Positions 54,573-64,000 of a DNA stretch of 64,000 bases are shown piece by piece. The stretch is from Meandrina meandrites (taxonomy: Eukaryota; Cnidaria; Anthozoa; Scleractinia; Meandrinidae). Positions within the stretch are counted from its first letter, which is position 1. The number at the start of each line of letters is the position of its first letter. Made by a program: the position numbers and the translations under genes. The notes under the pieces were generated by a model. That model was not told the origin of the DNA and did no database searches. It was given only the letters and a program-made list of their open reading frames with translations. The stretch lies in NCBI GenBank assembly GCA_963693305.1, contig OY855904.1, forward strand, positions 49,618,261-49,682,260. The letters run 5' to 3'.

Positions 54573-56128
54573 AAGACTAGCTGTGTGGATCCACAAAGTT
54601 GAAAAGTTCAATTGACAGCTTCCAAATAGCGTCAAAAATTACGGCATCTAAATGAACTTCAAATCGAATTGTGTAATATTGAGAAAGTGTTTCATTACGA
54701 ATGATAAACTTGAAAACCGTACACAAAGAAGGGCCTTCCATTACCCATCTATTGACGCCAATAGTGAAGCAACAACTTTGTGTTTTAACTGCTTTAATTT
54801 AGTTATCATGCTAAGCCACCGATGAGAAATGTAAAAGCACAATTAGGTTTCATAACAGACAATTGTAGCTGTTAAAACAGTTTGTGCGGATTCCTCTTTG
54901 GGTGAGTGCATAACCTCTAATATTATGACCTTTACAAGAGTTCAAACACCGGCTAGCAGTTAGGCTTATAAATATATGAAGTATGTAAAAAATTTGTTAC
55001 ATAGATTAACACAGTACGTAAACTAAAATCCTCTCATTATTTTGAATTTGTTGTTGGTAATTCGTCAGTTGTCACCAATCGTGTTTACTTTTGGCTTCTC
55101 ATGACTTTTTTTTCTTATAGATATAGGCTTCCTTAAGTTTGAACGTAGCTTTGTATATCACAATAAAGGACTTAACACTCTTTTCTTTTATAAGAATGTC
55201 GTTTTTCCGGAAAATATTCTTGTCAATATTCTTAGATTATAACATATGAAATTTCTGTTTTAGAATGTATTGGGGTATCAATTACAAATGTTTCATGTCT
55301 AGATCTGTATACCATCTGAAAACCATACATGTGTATTACATGTACCGTTCATCGAACTGTCATTAGCATCGAAAATTGGACTAGTGCAAGTTTTTAGCGA
55401 TTTATTGGCTAGTTTCGCCGTTTAGAGAAAGGAGAATTTTATACGATTTAATTAAAACATAAAATTGTATTCTATTTAACAAATTGACGTCAGTTTTTTT
55501 ATGAAAAGCCTTTTGCTTGCCACAGTTTCTCCTGTTTCTACTATAAGCATGTAGTGAATTACCGATAGTTTGCGATAACTTTTCTTCAAACGTTTTCGCT
55601 CCAAAGCCTACAATGTTTGTGCGTGTGAGAAACGGGAATCTCCTGGTTTCCATTGACTGCAAAAAAAAAAAAAGAAAAAACAGTGACTGCAAAAGCCGTC
55701 TACAAAAAGATCGGAGAGGGAAAAAAAATCCTGTGCGAAATACAAACGTGGCCGGTTAGGCCTTTCCTGATTATGCTAGTAAAACTGGTATTTTATGCTC
55801 CTAGCAATTCACGTTTGACGCTCAAGAAAATGCTCAAATTATGCTCGATTCTCAAAAAAATGCTACTTGGTTCCAGTAAAAGCTTTGTTTTACTTCAAGC
55901 AAAACGTGCAAACTCGGGCATCATGTGTACTCATCATCAACTGAATGAAGTGAAAAGTACTTGATTGTTTGTTTATAAAACTTATGATGCAGCCAAAACT
56001 TGTCCAATGATCAACAGTTCGATCCCAGTGAGGTGTCGTTGAAGGGACTGGTCTATAATTATAATTATAATTATAAATGTTGTTTATAATGGTCATGCAC
56101 TTAGCTTCGAGATAGCTAGTTTGCAAAC

Positions 56129-56449
56129 ATGCCACCGAAACATAGGAAACAAATAATATTAAATGAACATAACATGATTAAAAATCCCAACTGGCAGGAG
56201 GCAGACCAGTTGGCTATAATATGTTGCTATCTATGTTGTCCGTCATTATTTCCTTCTATGAGCTGCAAGTTTCGAGAAGATGGCGTGGCACTGGCTGAGG
56301 CCATCTTGTTTGAGCAAGCGTGTGAACGGCCTCTGAAAGGTAACCCTGACCAACTAGGTTCAGACTTCTTTCGAGTCACTTCAGCTGTACTCAGTTCGTA
56401 CTTCAGTAAGAGAAATCCTTCTCAAATCATCACGATGCTTTTGAATTAA
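56129..56449 (+). CDS. Hypothetical 106-residue ORF
   Basis: The protein starts MPPKHRKQIILNEHNM, with a basic N-terminus followed by NPNWQEADQLAI, a Cys-rich ICCYLCC segment and a C-terminal half that reads like normal protein (DGVALAEAILFEQACERPLKG). There is no recognised family and no neighbouring exon or splice support. It could be a fragment of a mobile-element gene. Confidence 0.25.
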   Translation: MPPKHRKQIILNEHNMIKNPNWQEADQLAIICCYLCCPSLFPSMSCKFREDGVALAEAILFEQACERPLKGNPDQLGSDFFRVTSAVLSSYFSKRNPSQIITMLLN

Positions 56450-57329
56450 AAAATTTAGCAATTAAAATATTTTGAGTGCTGAAATCTAGATCAAAGTTAT
56501 GCAAAATGCTAAATAACGCTAGCAATTCTTTTCACAGTAAAAGGGTGAAAAAAATGCTTGCTTAACCAAATTCTGGGATTTCTGTAACTGAAGTATGAAC
56601 TGAGTGCACCTGAATTTGACTCGAAGAAGTCTGAAATATCATTTTCTCTGCGGCTGCTCTTTGATTGATTGTTAGAGATTGTCGCTTTTCAAAAGGCTTT
56701 TGACATCCATTTGTCTGCAGTCGACTATTCCTTTCAATATTTCCTTTTCGTTTTTGAGGCGACAAAGGTGTTCCCGATATCTGGCTAGTAGCATGCGAAC
56801 ACTCGTTGCTCATTTGTTTTATTCGGGAAGCATTTTATTTTTCACAATCAATACGCCGTCGTTTTGCTCTCATGGCTCTCTGACATGCGTTCGTTCGGGT
56901 GCTTTTTCATTGATTATTAGATATTGTTATACCCCCAACTGAAATGCTGTTTTCTATTAGCGTGTCACGTGGCGGGCGTCAAAACTCTGACTCCCTAGGG
57001 AGAACAAAACTCACTAACTCCCTAGGGAGACAACAGCTTTTAACTTTGGACTTGCACGTGATCAGGACGTCCGGCTCGCAGCGGCGGGAAATTTGTGAAT
57101 GAAATTCAAAAGCAACCAGGATTATTTTTGAGTCTTGAAGTCATGGCCACAAAACGCTTTCAAGTGAGAAGTGAAGAAGAAATAGAGCAACTAATACGCG
57201 ACAAATGCTCAAAATCAACAAACAAAACAACTGCAAATGTGTATTTGCGATCTTTGGCTCTTCATTAAATTGCAACATATTACACTCATGTGTAGTTTGC
57301 TTTATTTTCAGTTGGGGGGTAAAACAAAA

Positions 57330-57460
57330 CACTTAATGACTGGCCCCTCGGGAAACAGTGAGTTTTGTTTCCCCGATGTTCCCTCGGCTCTGCCTCGGGG
57401 AAAATCGAGGGTCTCGGGGAAACAAAACTCACTGTTTCCCGAGGGGCCAGTCATTAAGTG
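57330..57460. repeat. 131-bp near-perfect fold-back element
   Basis: Arms of about 45 bases starting CACTTAATGACTGGCCCC pair exactly around a GGCTCTGCC centre; inner words CCTCGGGGAA repeat. Probable MITE; no target duplication identified. Confidence 0.85.
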
Positions 57461-58599
57461 CTTATTGTCGCTTTTCATAAGACTATTGATGTCCATTTTT
57501 CTGCAGTCAAGTCTTCTTTATAATATATGCTTTTCATTTTTGAGGCAACAAAGGTTTTTTTATTATTATTATTACACATCCAGTTGTTTCATTGGACGCC
57601 ATTTTAAAATTGATATGGATTATCGAGGAAATTTAGAGCAAATATATGCCTATGTACTTCCTCCTCCCTAAATATACACGACTTTGGAGCAAAAGGACAG
57701 GTAGCAGAGGAGGCACAGGAAGACACGTACGTTTAAACAAAATTTAATGTATAAATTAATTGTTTAGCAGGAACGGACAAGGAAAGCCCCCACACAAACA
57801 AATAGTCTACCTCCATTTTGCATAATGCAAAATAGTCGTAATAGACGTTTCATAGGCACTTGAAAATTTCGCAAATTTCACCCTCCATATTCTTATAAAA
57901 AATATTCCTATAAAAAGGAGTGTAACGTGACATACAGAGTAGCCACTTTAATTAGAAACTGCTACTCACAAAAAAACTCGGAAATACATAAATAGCCTAT
58001 GCATGAAGATAAATATTTAACAAATGGATAAATTGATTGATTGCTTGTCAATGAATACTAGCCACGCAAATACACTGTTCAACTAGTCTCTGTAAGAAAT
58101 GTTAGCCAATCGTAGGTCACCCTCTAACATTTAGACAGATTTCTCCAACAATTCGCTGATGCACTTTTATAAAGCTGGAGAGAGTTAAAGCAAGAGTCCT
58201 TCTTGTCTATAACAAAACGCGGCGCAACCCAACAAAACACAAGGACATCTGCTGCACTCGAAAGAACTACAAACTAGAGTAGACCAGCTCACATCCACAA
58301 TATATGCAACCAGAGTGACTAAGATTCTATTCCGTAATAAGTATAAAAATGTTTGTAGTCGAAACTATAGAAATATAAGAACGCGTTTCAGAATCCAGTG
58401 GAAAAGTTGGTTTTTATTTTACACGGTTTTTATTTCTACTGCAAGTTTTTGCATCCGAAATGACGAACTTTAGGCTGGTGAACTTCTCACATTTATTTAC
58501 AAATTCCAAGGCATTTTCAAGGCAGCCATGCTGTAGGACAAGAACAAAGCGTTTTCCTCCGCTGGAAACTAAACATTTTTATCATGCAAACTTTGCGAA

Positions 58600-58775
58600 A
58601 AAGTTTTTTTGTTGTTTTGACCACCAACATGGCCACCTTGTCACGTGGTTGTAAGCGATCAATTGAATTTGGGTCCACCAGACACAAGTCCGTCTAATAG
58701 CAGGGAGCAGAAAATGAACCCGGGACCTCCGGATTTCAAGTCTAGCGCCGTAACCACTAGGCCACGCTGCCTCCA
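58600..58775 (-). mobile_element. tRNA-derived SINE
   Basis: On the minus strand the head has an A-box (GTGGCCTAGTGG, 58,754-58,765) and a B-box-like GGGTTCATTTTC (58,710-58,721) about 45 bases apart. The anticodon-arm-like GACTTGAAATCC recalls tRNA-Ser(UGA). A non-tRNA body follows and ends in an A-rich AACAACAAAAAAAC tail near 58,605. It is not a functional tRNA gene because the acceptor stem does not close. Confidence 0.65.
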
Positions 58776-59778
58776 CGTTAGCAACAAACTTTAATTTCGA
58801 TTTGCGATCACCTGCACTTGCAAGGAGAAGCGTGTGGAGAAAATTAATTCTTTTGACTAGCCCACGCTACTAGACTGCGCAACGACAAATGTTTATTTTG
58901 TCAAGAGCAAAACATTTTACCTTTTAATTAGATTTTCTACAAGTCGAGTTCAGGCAGCGCTCAGCACAAGAGAGCGGACCTTTCAGTTTTAGTTTTCACG
59001 GCTTTCGGGGGGAATTTTTTGCAAAGCAGAAGAAATTTTGCCACAATATTCTGGTAATAAACTGAAACGATAAGAATTTTGTCATCTGTCAAACGATGCT
59101 AATTTTCAGAAGTTAAAAATAATAGTTTAAAATTCGGAAGCAATTTTTCCCGGCTTTAAAACTGTTCATAGATAGCTTAGCATCTTGTGAAGTCCTGGAT
59201 GATATGAATATTTTAATATTCACAATTTTTTTTGTGCGTGTTTAGGAACACCTTTGTTTCTTCTTGCTCAATACAAGTATGTATTTTGCACCACGTTTGA
59301 CAAGTCGATAACTATATTAAAGGATTTTAAATAAACAAGCACGATCACCCTGACAACCCGCTTTTAATTACTAGAGGATAACCTCTTTGCAGCTGTTACA
59401 TGGGTCTTACTGAATTGATAGAATCGAAAAGACTCTACACCAAAAGTAACAGCAGAATATGAAACACTGCCATTCTTTTCATTGAAAACCTTTTGTTACA
59501 AATATCTGTGACCGATGCTATTCTTGCTATCTTTATTGTATGAAACCAAGTACAACCAACTGACAGATCTATTAGTTTCAACCCAAGAAGACGGTCAAAC
59601 ACAAATTGTTAGCACCGGGCCTTTTATTTATAAAGGGTAAATAGGAAGTCCTGTATTAACACCTACAAATCGCAAGGGGACGTCTTATTAGCGACATAAC
59701 AGAGCTGAAAGCTGAAATTGTTTTCTCCAAAACCTCGTTAACTTCAAGGCAATCTTATTTTCAGGCCACCCAGGAACA
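58776..59778. other. Duplicated flank upstream of GPCR 3
   Basis: 58,785-59,095 is the inverted counterpart of 43,080-43,330. 59,165-59,760 repeats the GPCR upstream region, including TAGGAACACCTTTGTTTCTT shared with 53,338 and, inverted, 46,640. Confidence 0.6.
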
Positions 59779-60699
59779 ATGGCGAACTTTACTGGACACG
59801 AAAACTACACAAGCAAACTGAACCAAACACTCAGCGCACCACCAGCAGGCATAGCTGAAATTTTTTCAGCTTTGAACATTTTTCTGTCCATCACCGCTGC
59901 TGTGGGCAATGCTCTGATCCTGATTTCTCTAAAGAATGTCTCTTCTATTCATCCTCCGACAAAGCTTTTCTTTCGATGTCTGGCGGTCACTGACCTTTGC
60001 GTTGGTCTTATTGCACAACCGCTCTTTGCTATCAATATTATTTTTCGCACAATAAAGTGTCTAAAGATGAACGAGAATGTGCTGCACTACGTTTTCAATA
60101 TCTGGGGAGCTTTGACAATGGCCTTTTGTAGCCTATCTGTCGCGACCATGACCGCAATTAGTGTGGACAGACTCCTCGCACTGTTGCTAGGACTGAGATA
60201 CAGACATGTCGTAACATTAAGGCGAGTTCGTGTTATCATAACTTGTTTTTGTTTAATTGCTTCTTCGTGTGGATGGCTCTGGGTGAAGAGGATTGATATC
60301 GCCAAAAAGGTATCCCCTCTTCTCTTAATACTTTATCTGGTGACTACGATTTTCTGTTACACGAGGATCCATCTGAAACTACGACATCAACAAGCCCAAC
60401 TACAAAACAATGTTCCACACACACAACAGAACGAAGAAGGGATTCCACTTAACATAGCAAGATACAAAAAGACAGTTTCCAGCATTATGTGGGTGCAGTT
60501 GGCATTGGTTGCCTGCTATCTTCCGTGGATCATTGCGGCTGTACTAGATGCGAATGGAATACAACACGACGTGGCTTGGTTTGCTGTAATAACTCTATTC
60601 TACTTGAACTCATCTGTAAACCCAATATTGTACTGTTGGAAAATCAGAGAAGTGAAACAAGGAGTTAAAGGCACAATCAGGCAGCTTTCCTGTTTTTAA
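59779..60699 (+). CDS. Class A (rhodopsin-like) GPCR, apparently intact
   Basis: This 306-residue single-exon receptor starts with ATG GCGAAC. The N-terminus has two N-glycosylation sites (NFT, NYT) and NQT. TM1 has GNALIL, TM2 LAVTDL, TM3 ends SVDRLLALLLG in place of DRY, TM4-TM5 are joined by a very short loop, TM6 has CYLPW, TM7 NPILYCWKI, and the tail ends LSCF. The 3.25 Cys and TM5 Pro are absent. The family resembles MECA-type receptors (melanocortin/adenosine/lipid) or a cnidarian-specific expansion; the ligand is unknown. It should signal through G proteins at the plasma membrane. TTTTCAG lies 15 bases upstream and may be an acceptor for a 5' non-coding exon. Confidence 0.88.
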   Translation: MANFTGHENYTSKLNQTLSAPPAGIAEIFSALNIFLSITAAVGNALILISLKNVSSIHPPTKLFFRCLAVTDLCVGLIAQPLFAINIIFRTIKCLKMNENVLHYVFNIWGALTMAFCSLSVATMTAISVDRLLALLLGLRYRHVVTLRRVRVIITCFCLIASSCGWLWVKRIDIAKKVSPLLLILYLVTTIFCYTRIHLKLRHQQAQLQNNVPHTQQNEEGIPLNIARYKKTVSSIMWVQLALVACYLPWIIAAVLDANGIQHDVAWFAVITLFYLNSSVNPILYCWKIREVKQGVKGTIRQLSCF

Positions 60700-63600
60700 A
60701 AGACTAGCTATGTAGATCGGCATAAATTGGATAGTCAAAATTGCCTTCAAATCAAACTGAGTAACATTGAGACAGCGCTACCGGAGGACGTAACGAGAAC
60801 GATAAACTGCAAAACCGTAGACAAAGATGCGCCTCCTATTACCCATATATTTGACGCAAACAATGAAGCAGCAACACCATTTTAACTTTAATTTAGTTTA
60901 GAGATTAACAGTTTAATGCTGATTCCTCTTAGGATGAGTCCAAATCTATTTCCAGTTAGGTTTATAAATGAAGTAAGTCTGATAAAAATTATTGTTAGAT
61001 ACATTGAGTTTGTTGTTGGTTCTCGTCCTTGCTCCGAGAGGTTCTCCGGTTTTTCTCACTCCTTCTAATTCGTTCTGGATAGAGGACCTGCATAAAAACC
61101 AGTTAGAGCTGATCTGGCTTCCTCTCCTACATAGAGTAAATTCAGGAAAAAGGTCTTAACATGATTATTTTGTCATTTGAAAACATTCCGTCTTGTTTGT
61201 GTTGTTTTAGCCTCCTATGCCAAATCTTCCACTCTTAATTAATTAATAGTTAATTGCTTCTCGCGGAATAAATATTTGGAATCACAGTCTGACAGCGTCG
61301 GCTAGTCGAAACTGATTTAGTTTCTCAAAAAAAATCCGCTCAAAAACGCAGGTGATTTTAAAAAATGCTTTACCTAAAGGAGTTTTGAAGTGCACAAGTT
61401 AAACGAACTTTTAACTTGCTGCATAACATAATTTTATTCATCTCCAGTTCAGAATGAATCGCAAAGGGGCAAGACATTATCTTTCGTTTCTTTCAAACCA
61501 GATTAACGGCCCTGTGCTCAAATTCTAATTAAGGCTAAATAAAAACAACAGATAGAAATTGTCAAAAGAGAAAACGAATTGTTAGTTAGGAAACAATTTT
61601 ACCCGGCTTCTAATCTGTGTATGTATAGCTTCTCAGCTTGCAAAGTCCTGAATGCATATGAACATTAAAAACTCTTCCTGGACAGGCACTCACACACGCA
61701 CTCACCCCCCCCCCCCCCCCCCCCCCCATTTAATTCAACTATGTTTTGTGTGCTACCTTCCACAAGTTGATCATAATTATGAATGATTTTAAATAAACAA
61801 GCACGATCTTTTTATAATTACTAAGAGGGAAGCCTCTTTACAGTTGTGCTAATAATATCGTATATTGCAATTTGTCGTACATTAGTGTTATCTATCTGGT
61901 CCGATCTGTGCAAGGTAGTCAGTAGTACACTGATTAATCAACTGTGTGTATCAACAGTTTGTTATCCAAAATACTTTAAGAGCTGTTTGTTCTGTATCTT
62001 TGTGCGTCAGGTTTATACTGAAATCTCCAAGCAGTACAATGGGCATAATAGGTTCTGTCAATACTGAGCTGTGAAGATGAGTAAGGGTTTCAATCAACTG
62101 TGAAATTTTAAAAAGTGGTACATAATTACAACGTGAGGGGGTTTGCTGAGGACAGTGAGTGTTACAGTAATTTCTGCATTATTAACATTGAACTTGTATG
62201 GAATTTCAGTACAATTCAAATCACAGCAGTTCCATAGCAAGTTCTGGTGTTAGGCTGATTGAAGTCGTTTCTGTAAAGAGTAATTCCAGTTAGCTGATAT
62301 GTTTAATTACCTCTATTAGCTTATCATTCTGAAACAAGATTGTTTTGGTCTCAGAAATAAGTCTTCAAGGTTGATAAAGGCTTGAGGCTTCCTTCTGTTT
62401 TCAGTCTATTTGTTTAATTTTTAAGTTCTTGTTGGCCTTTATTTTTTCAATCTTACCGAGAATATGTAGTGAAGAACTGTTTCTTGACATTTTCTGAACA
62501 GCTTCAGAACGAATGGCAAAACCTTAAATAGCATTTACATGTCCTGCAAGTTTTAGTAGGGGCCGAGCATATACAATAAAATCTGCAAGACCACTATATT
62601 AGCGACAAACCGATGATCGGCGGTCCATCACAGTTTCAGTCAGCTGGTTTGGAGGCCATGGGAAGACTTTCAATGCAGGTCTGTAGAAAAATTTCTTTTG
62701 TATTAAACTTTCGAACAACTATCCATTTCTTAAAAATCTAAATTCATTTTATTTATTTGGACCATGCTATCATTCAGGTAAACAATTGCATTTAGTTTTA
62801 ACAAATGTAAACAATTTAAACCCACAAAAACATAATTATAATGTTTCCTTCCTAAGTTGTTTGTGTTTTTATTTTCAGGGAAAACAGTCGTATGAGGATG
62901 TTGTTTGTTCAAAATCTTGTGGATGATCGGTCATAATCGGTCATGTCCTACTTCGAGTTTCTCGTCCATCTTCAAAAAAAAAATCACAGTGACCTCATTA
63001 TTCGGTGAACGTGGCACTATTGGTGATTCAGACAATGCAGCTTAATGACAGACAAGAAAAATATCGCACTGGGAACATCTTGCCAGACGTGAAAGATTCC
63101 AAGAGCTTCTTTTCAAGGAAATGTTCAGTTTGGAGAGTGAAATAACAAGCGACTTAGCATCAGAGATTTTGGTCGTAAATTGCACAACAAGCGAGTTAGA
63201 GGATGAAGGGGAGAAAACAACTGGCGTTAGCTTATGTAAATCATATCCTCCGGGGACCCGTCAGCAGTCCCCTACCCCATTTCCAGGCATTCAAGACCAC
63301 TACAGGCAGAAGAAAGGGGCATAAAAAATATATGATGACAGAAAACTCTGTAGTACTAAAGGCGTGTAAATCGAAGGATGCTTGCTATGCAGAGCTATTC
63401 AGATGGCCGTCAATTCTTTCGATAGCCGAGATCAACGAGAACCACTTTGGCCACTTAGTTGTTTTTACATGAAGTATAGTATGCAGAGTCGGCTATCCGT
63501 TCTTTACTCTAAATAAAACGTTGCAAATAAAAGTGTCCAATCTGGTTACAGACAGGCATTTAATTAATTTAAGTGTTTTTTTTTTGTTTTTCATCTCACT

Positions 63601-64000
63601 TGTCTCACTGTAATATTTGAGCACATCCCAACATTTTTGATGTCTCAAAACCTGTCTCTTGATTCGATCGTCAACCTGCCGAAAAGGTTCCAACAGTTCG
63701 AATGTGCGTAAATCTAAGACTCGAGGCAAATGAAACAAAGAAATGCGTACACTCGTACGGCTGGTTTTACAAGCCTCTTTCGCAGACGTCCATTGTCCAA
63801 GCCAAGATGACGTGTTGATAATTTAAAAAATTTTTAAAATTCGTGTTTTTCTCGCAACATGTCAAATACTCATTATTCAATGCACAAAAATATTCCCGAA
63901 ATATCCAGATTGAACAAAGCGCATTTATCGCAGCTGAAAATGAATTTTAATCAGGTACATAAAGAAGTCTCAAAGGACACGCTGATCATTTAGGTGTTGG
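60700..64000. other. Downstream flank of GPCR 3 and AT-rich intergenic DNA
   Basis: 60,700-61,270 is duplicated, inverted, at 42,895-45,231 (in pieces). A C-run of about 22 bases lies near 61,706. Short ORFs at 63,121-63,324 and 63,203-63,472 are plus-strand but have no recognisable domain or splice support. No other gene is seen. Confidence 0.45.

Larger units (their letters stand above)
54573..58599. other. Repeat-rich intergenic region
   Basis: No convincing gene other than the small ORF at 56,129. Two direct copies of a segment (about 56,640-56,775 and 57,465-57,560; shared CTGCAGTC and TTTTTGAGGC.ACAAAGG) lie either side of a fold-back. Two CTCCCTAGGGAG palindromes lie near 56,990 and 57,020. 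From 58,320 it enters the block inverted at 43,080-43,640. Confidence 0.4.

Noticed and set aside
58695..58775. Functional tRNA gene
   Set aside because: B-box is degenerate (TTCATTTTC), the acceptor stem does not pair, and a SINE-like body and A-rich tail follow.
63121..63472. Two overlapping plus-strand ORFs near the window end
   Set aside because: No recognised domain, overlapping frames, no splice or promoter support; mentioned only in the flank description.

Overview
The window looks like nuclear DNA of a cnidarian, most likely an anthozoan such as a stony coral. The flanks are AT-rich and full of transposon remnants, with few exons and GT-AG splice signals. They carry single-exon rhodopsin-type GPCR genes in a local cluster, a Ly6/uPAR three-finger domain exon, and a Ty3/gypsy element. 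The species call is an inference from gene style, not a database match.

Region 1 (1 to about 10,665) is the right-hand part of an endogenous Polinton/Maverick (adintovirus-like) element. It is denser in genes and less AT-rich than its surroundings. In order it holds the end of an upstream gene, a hexon-like capsid protein, a repeat-bearing basic protein, an adenain-like protease, three consecutive proteins sharing one N-terminal zinc-ribbon-like module (the third with a parvovirus-type phospholipase A2 domain), a membrane protein, an unknown protein on the minus strand, a retrovirus-type integrase, and a 1327-residue protein-primed family B DNA polymerase on the minus strand. All complete ORFs are open. 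TATA-like boxes sit almost on the start codons, and both convergent gene pairs overlap through palindromic stop codons. The packaging ATPase and left terminus are outside the window. A 207-bp near-perfect palindrome beginning AGTAGTAAT marks the right end.

Region 2 (about 10,975 to 42,810) is a giant imperfect inverted duplication with a loop of about 1.8 kb holding a long (TAC)n array. Each arm carries a copy of one multi-exon gene (LU-domain exon, lysine-rich exon, terminal exon) transcribed outward. The two copies carry different lesions. Because each arm can serve as the empty site of the other, several arm-specific mobile-element insertions can be delimited, including a 2.0-kb element with TAATA target duplications.

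Region 3 (about 42,815 to 64,000) holds three class A GPCR paralogs at 45.2, 53.7 and 59.8 kb inside shuffled segmental duplications. Only the third keeps an obvious ATG start. Between the first two lies a complete, very young Ty3/gypsy retrotransposon with identical 128-bp LTRs, an ATTTC target duplication and one frameshift in a C-run. The rest is repeats: a tRNA-derived SINE, fold-back elements, a perfect 72-bp tandem duplication, and small ORFs of doubtful status.
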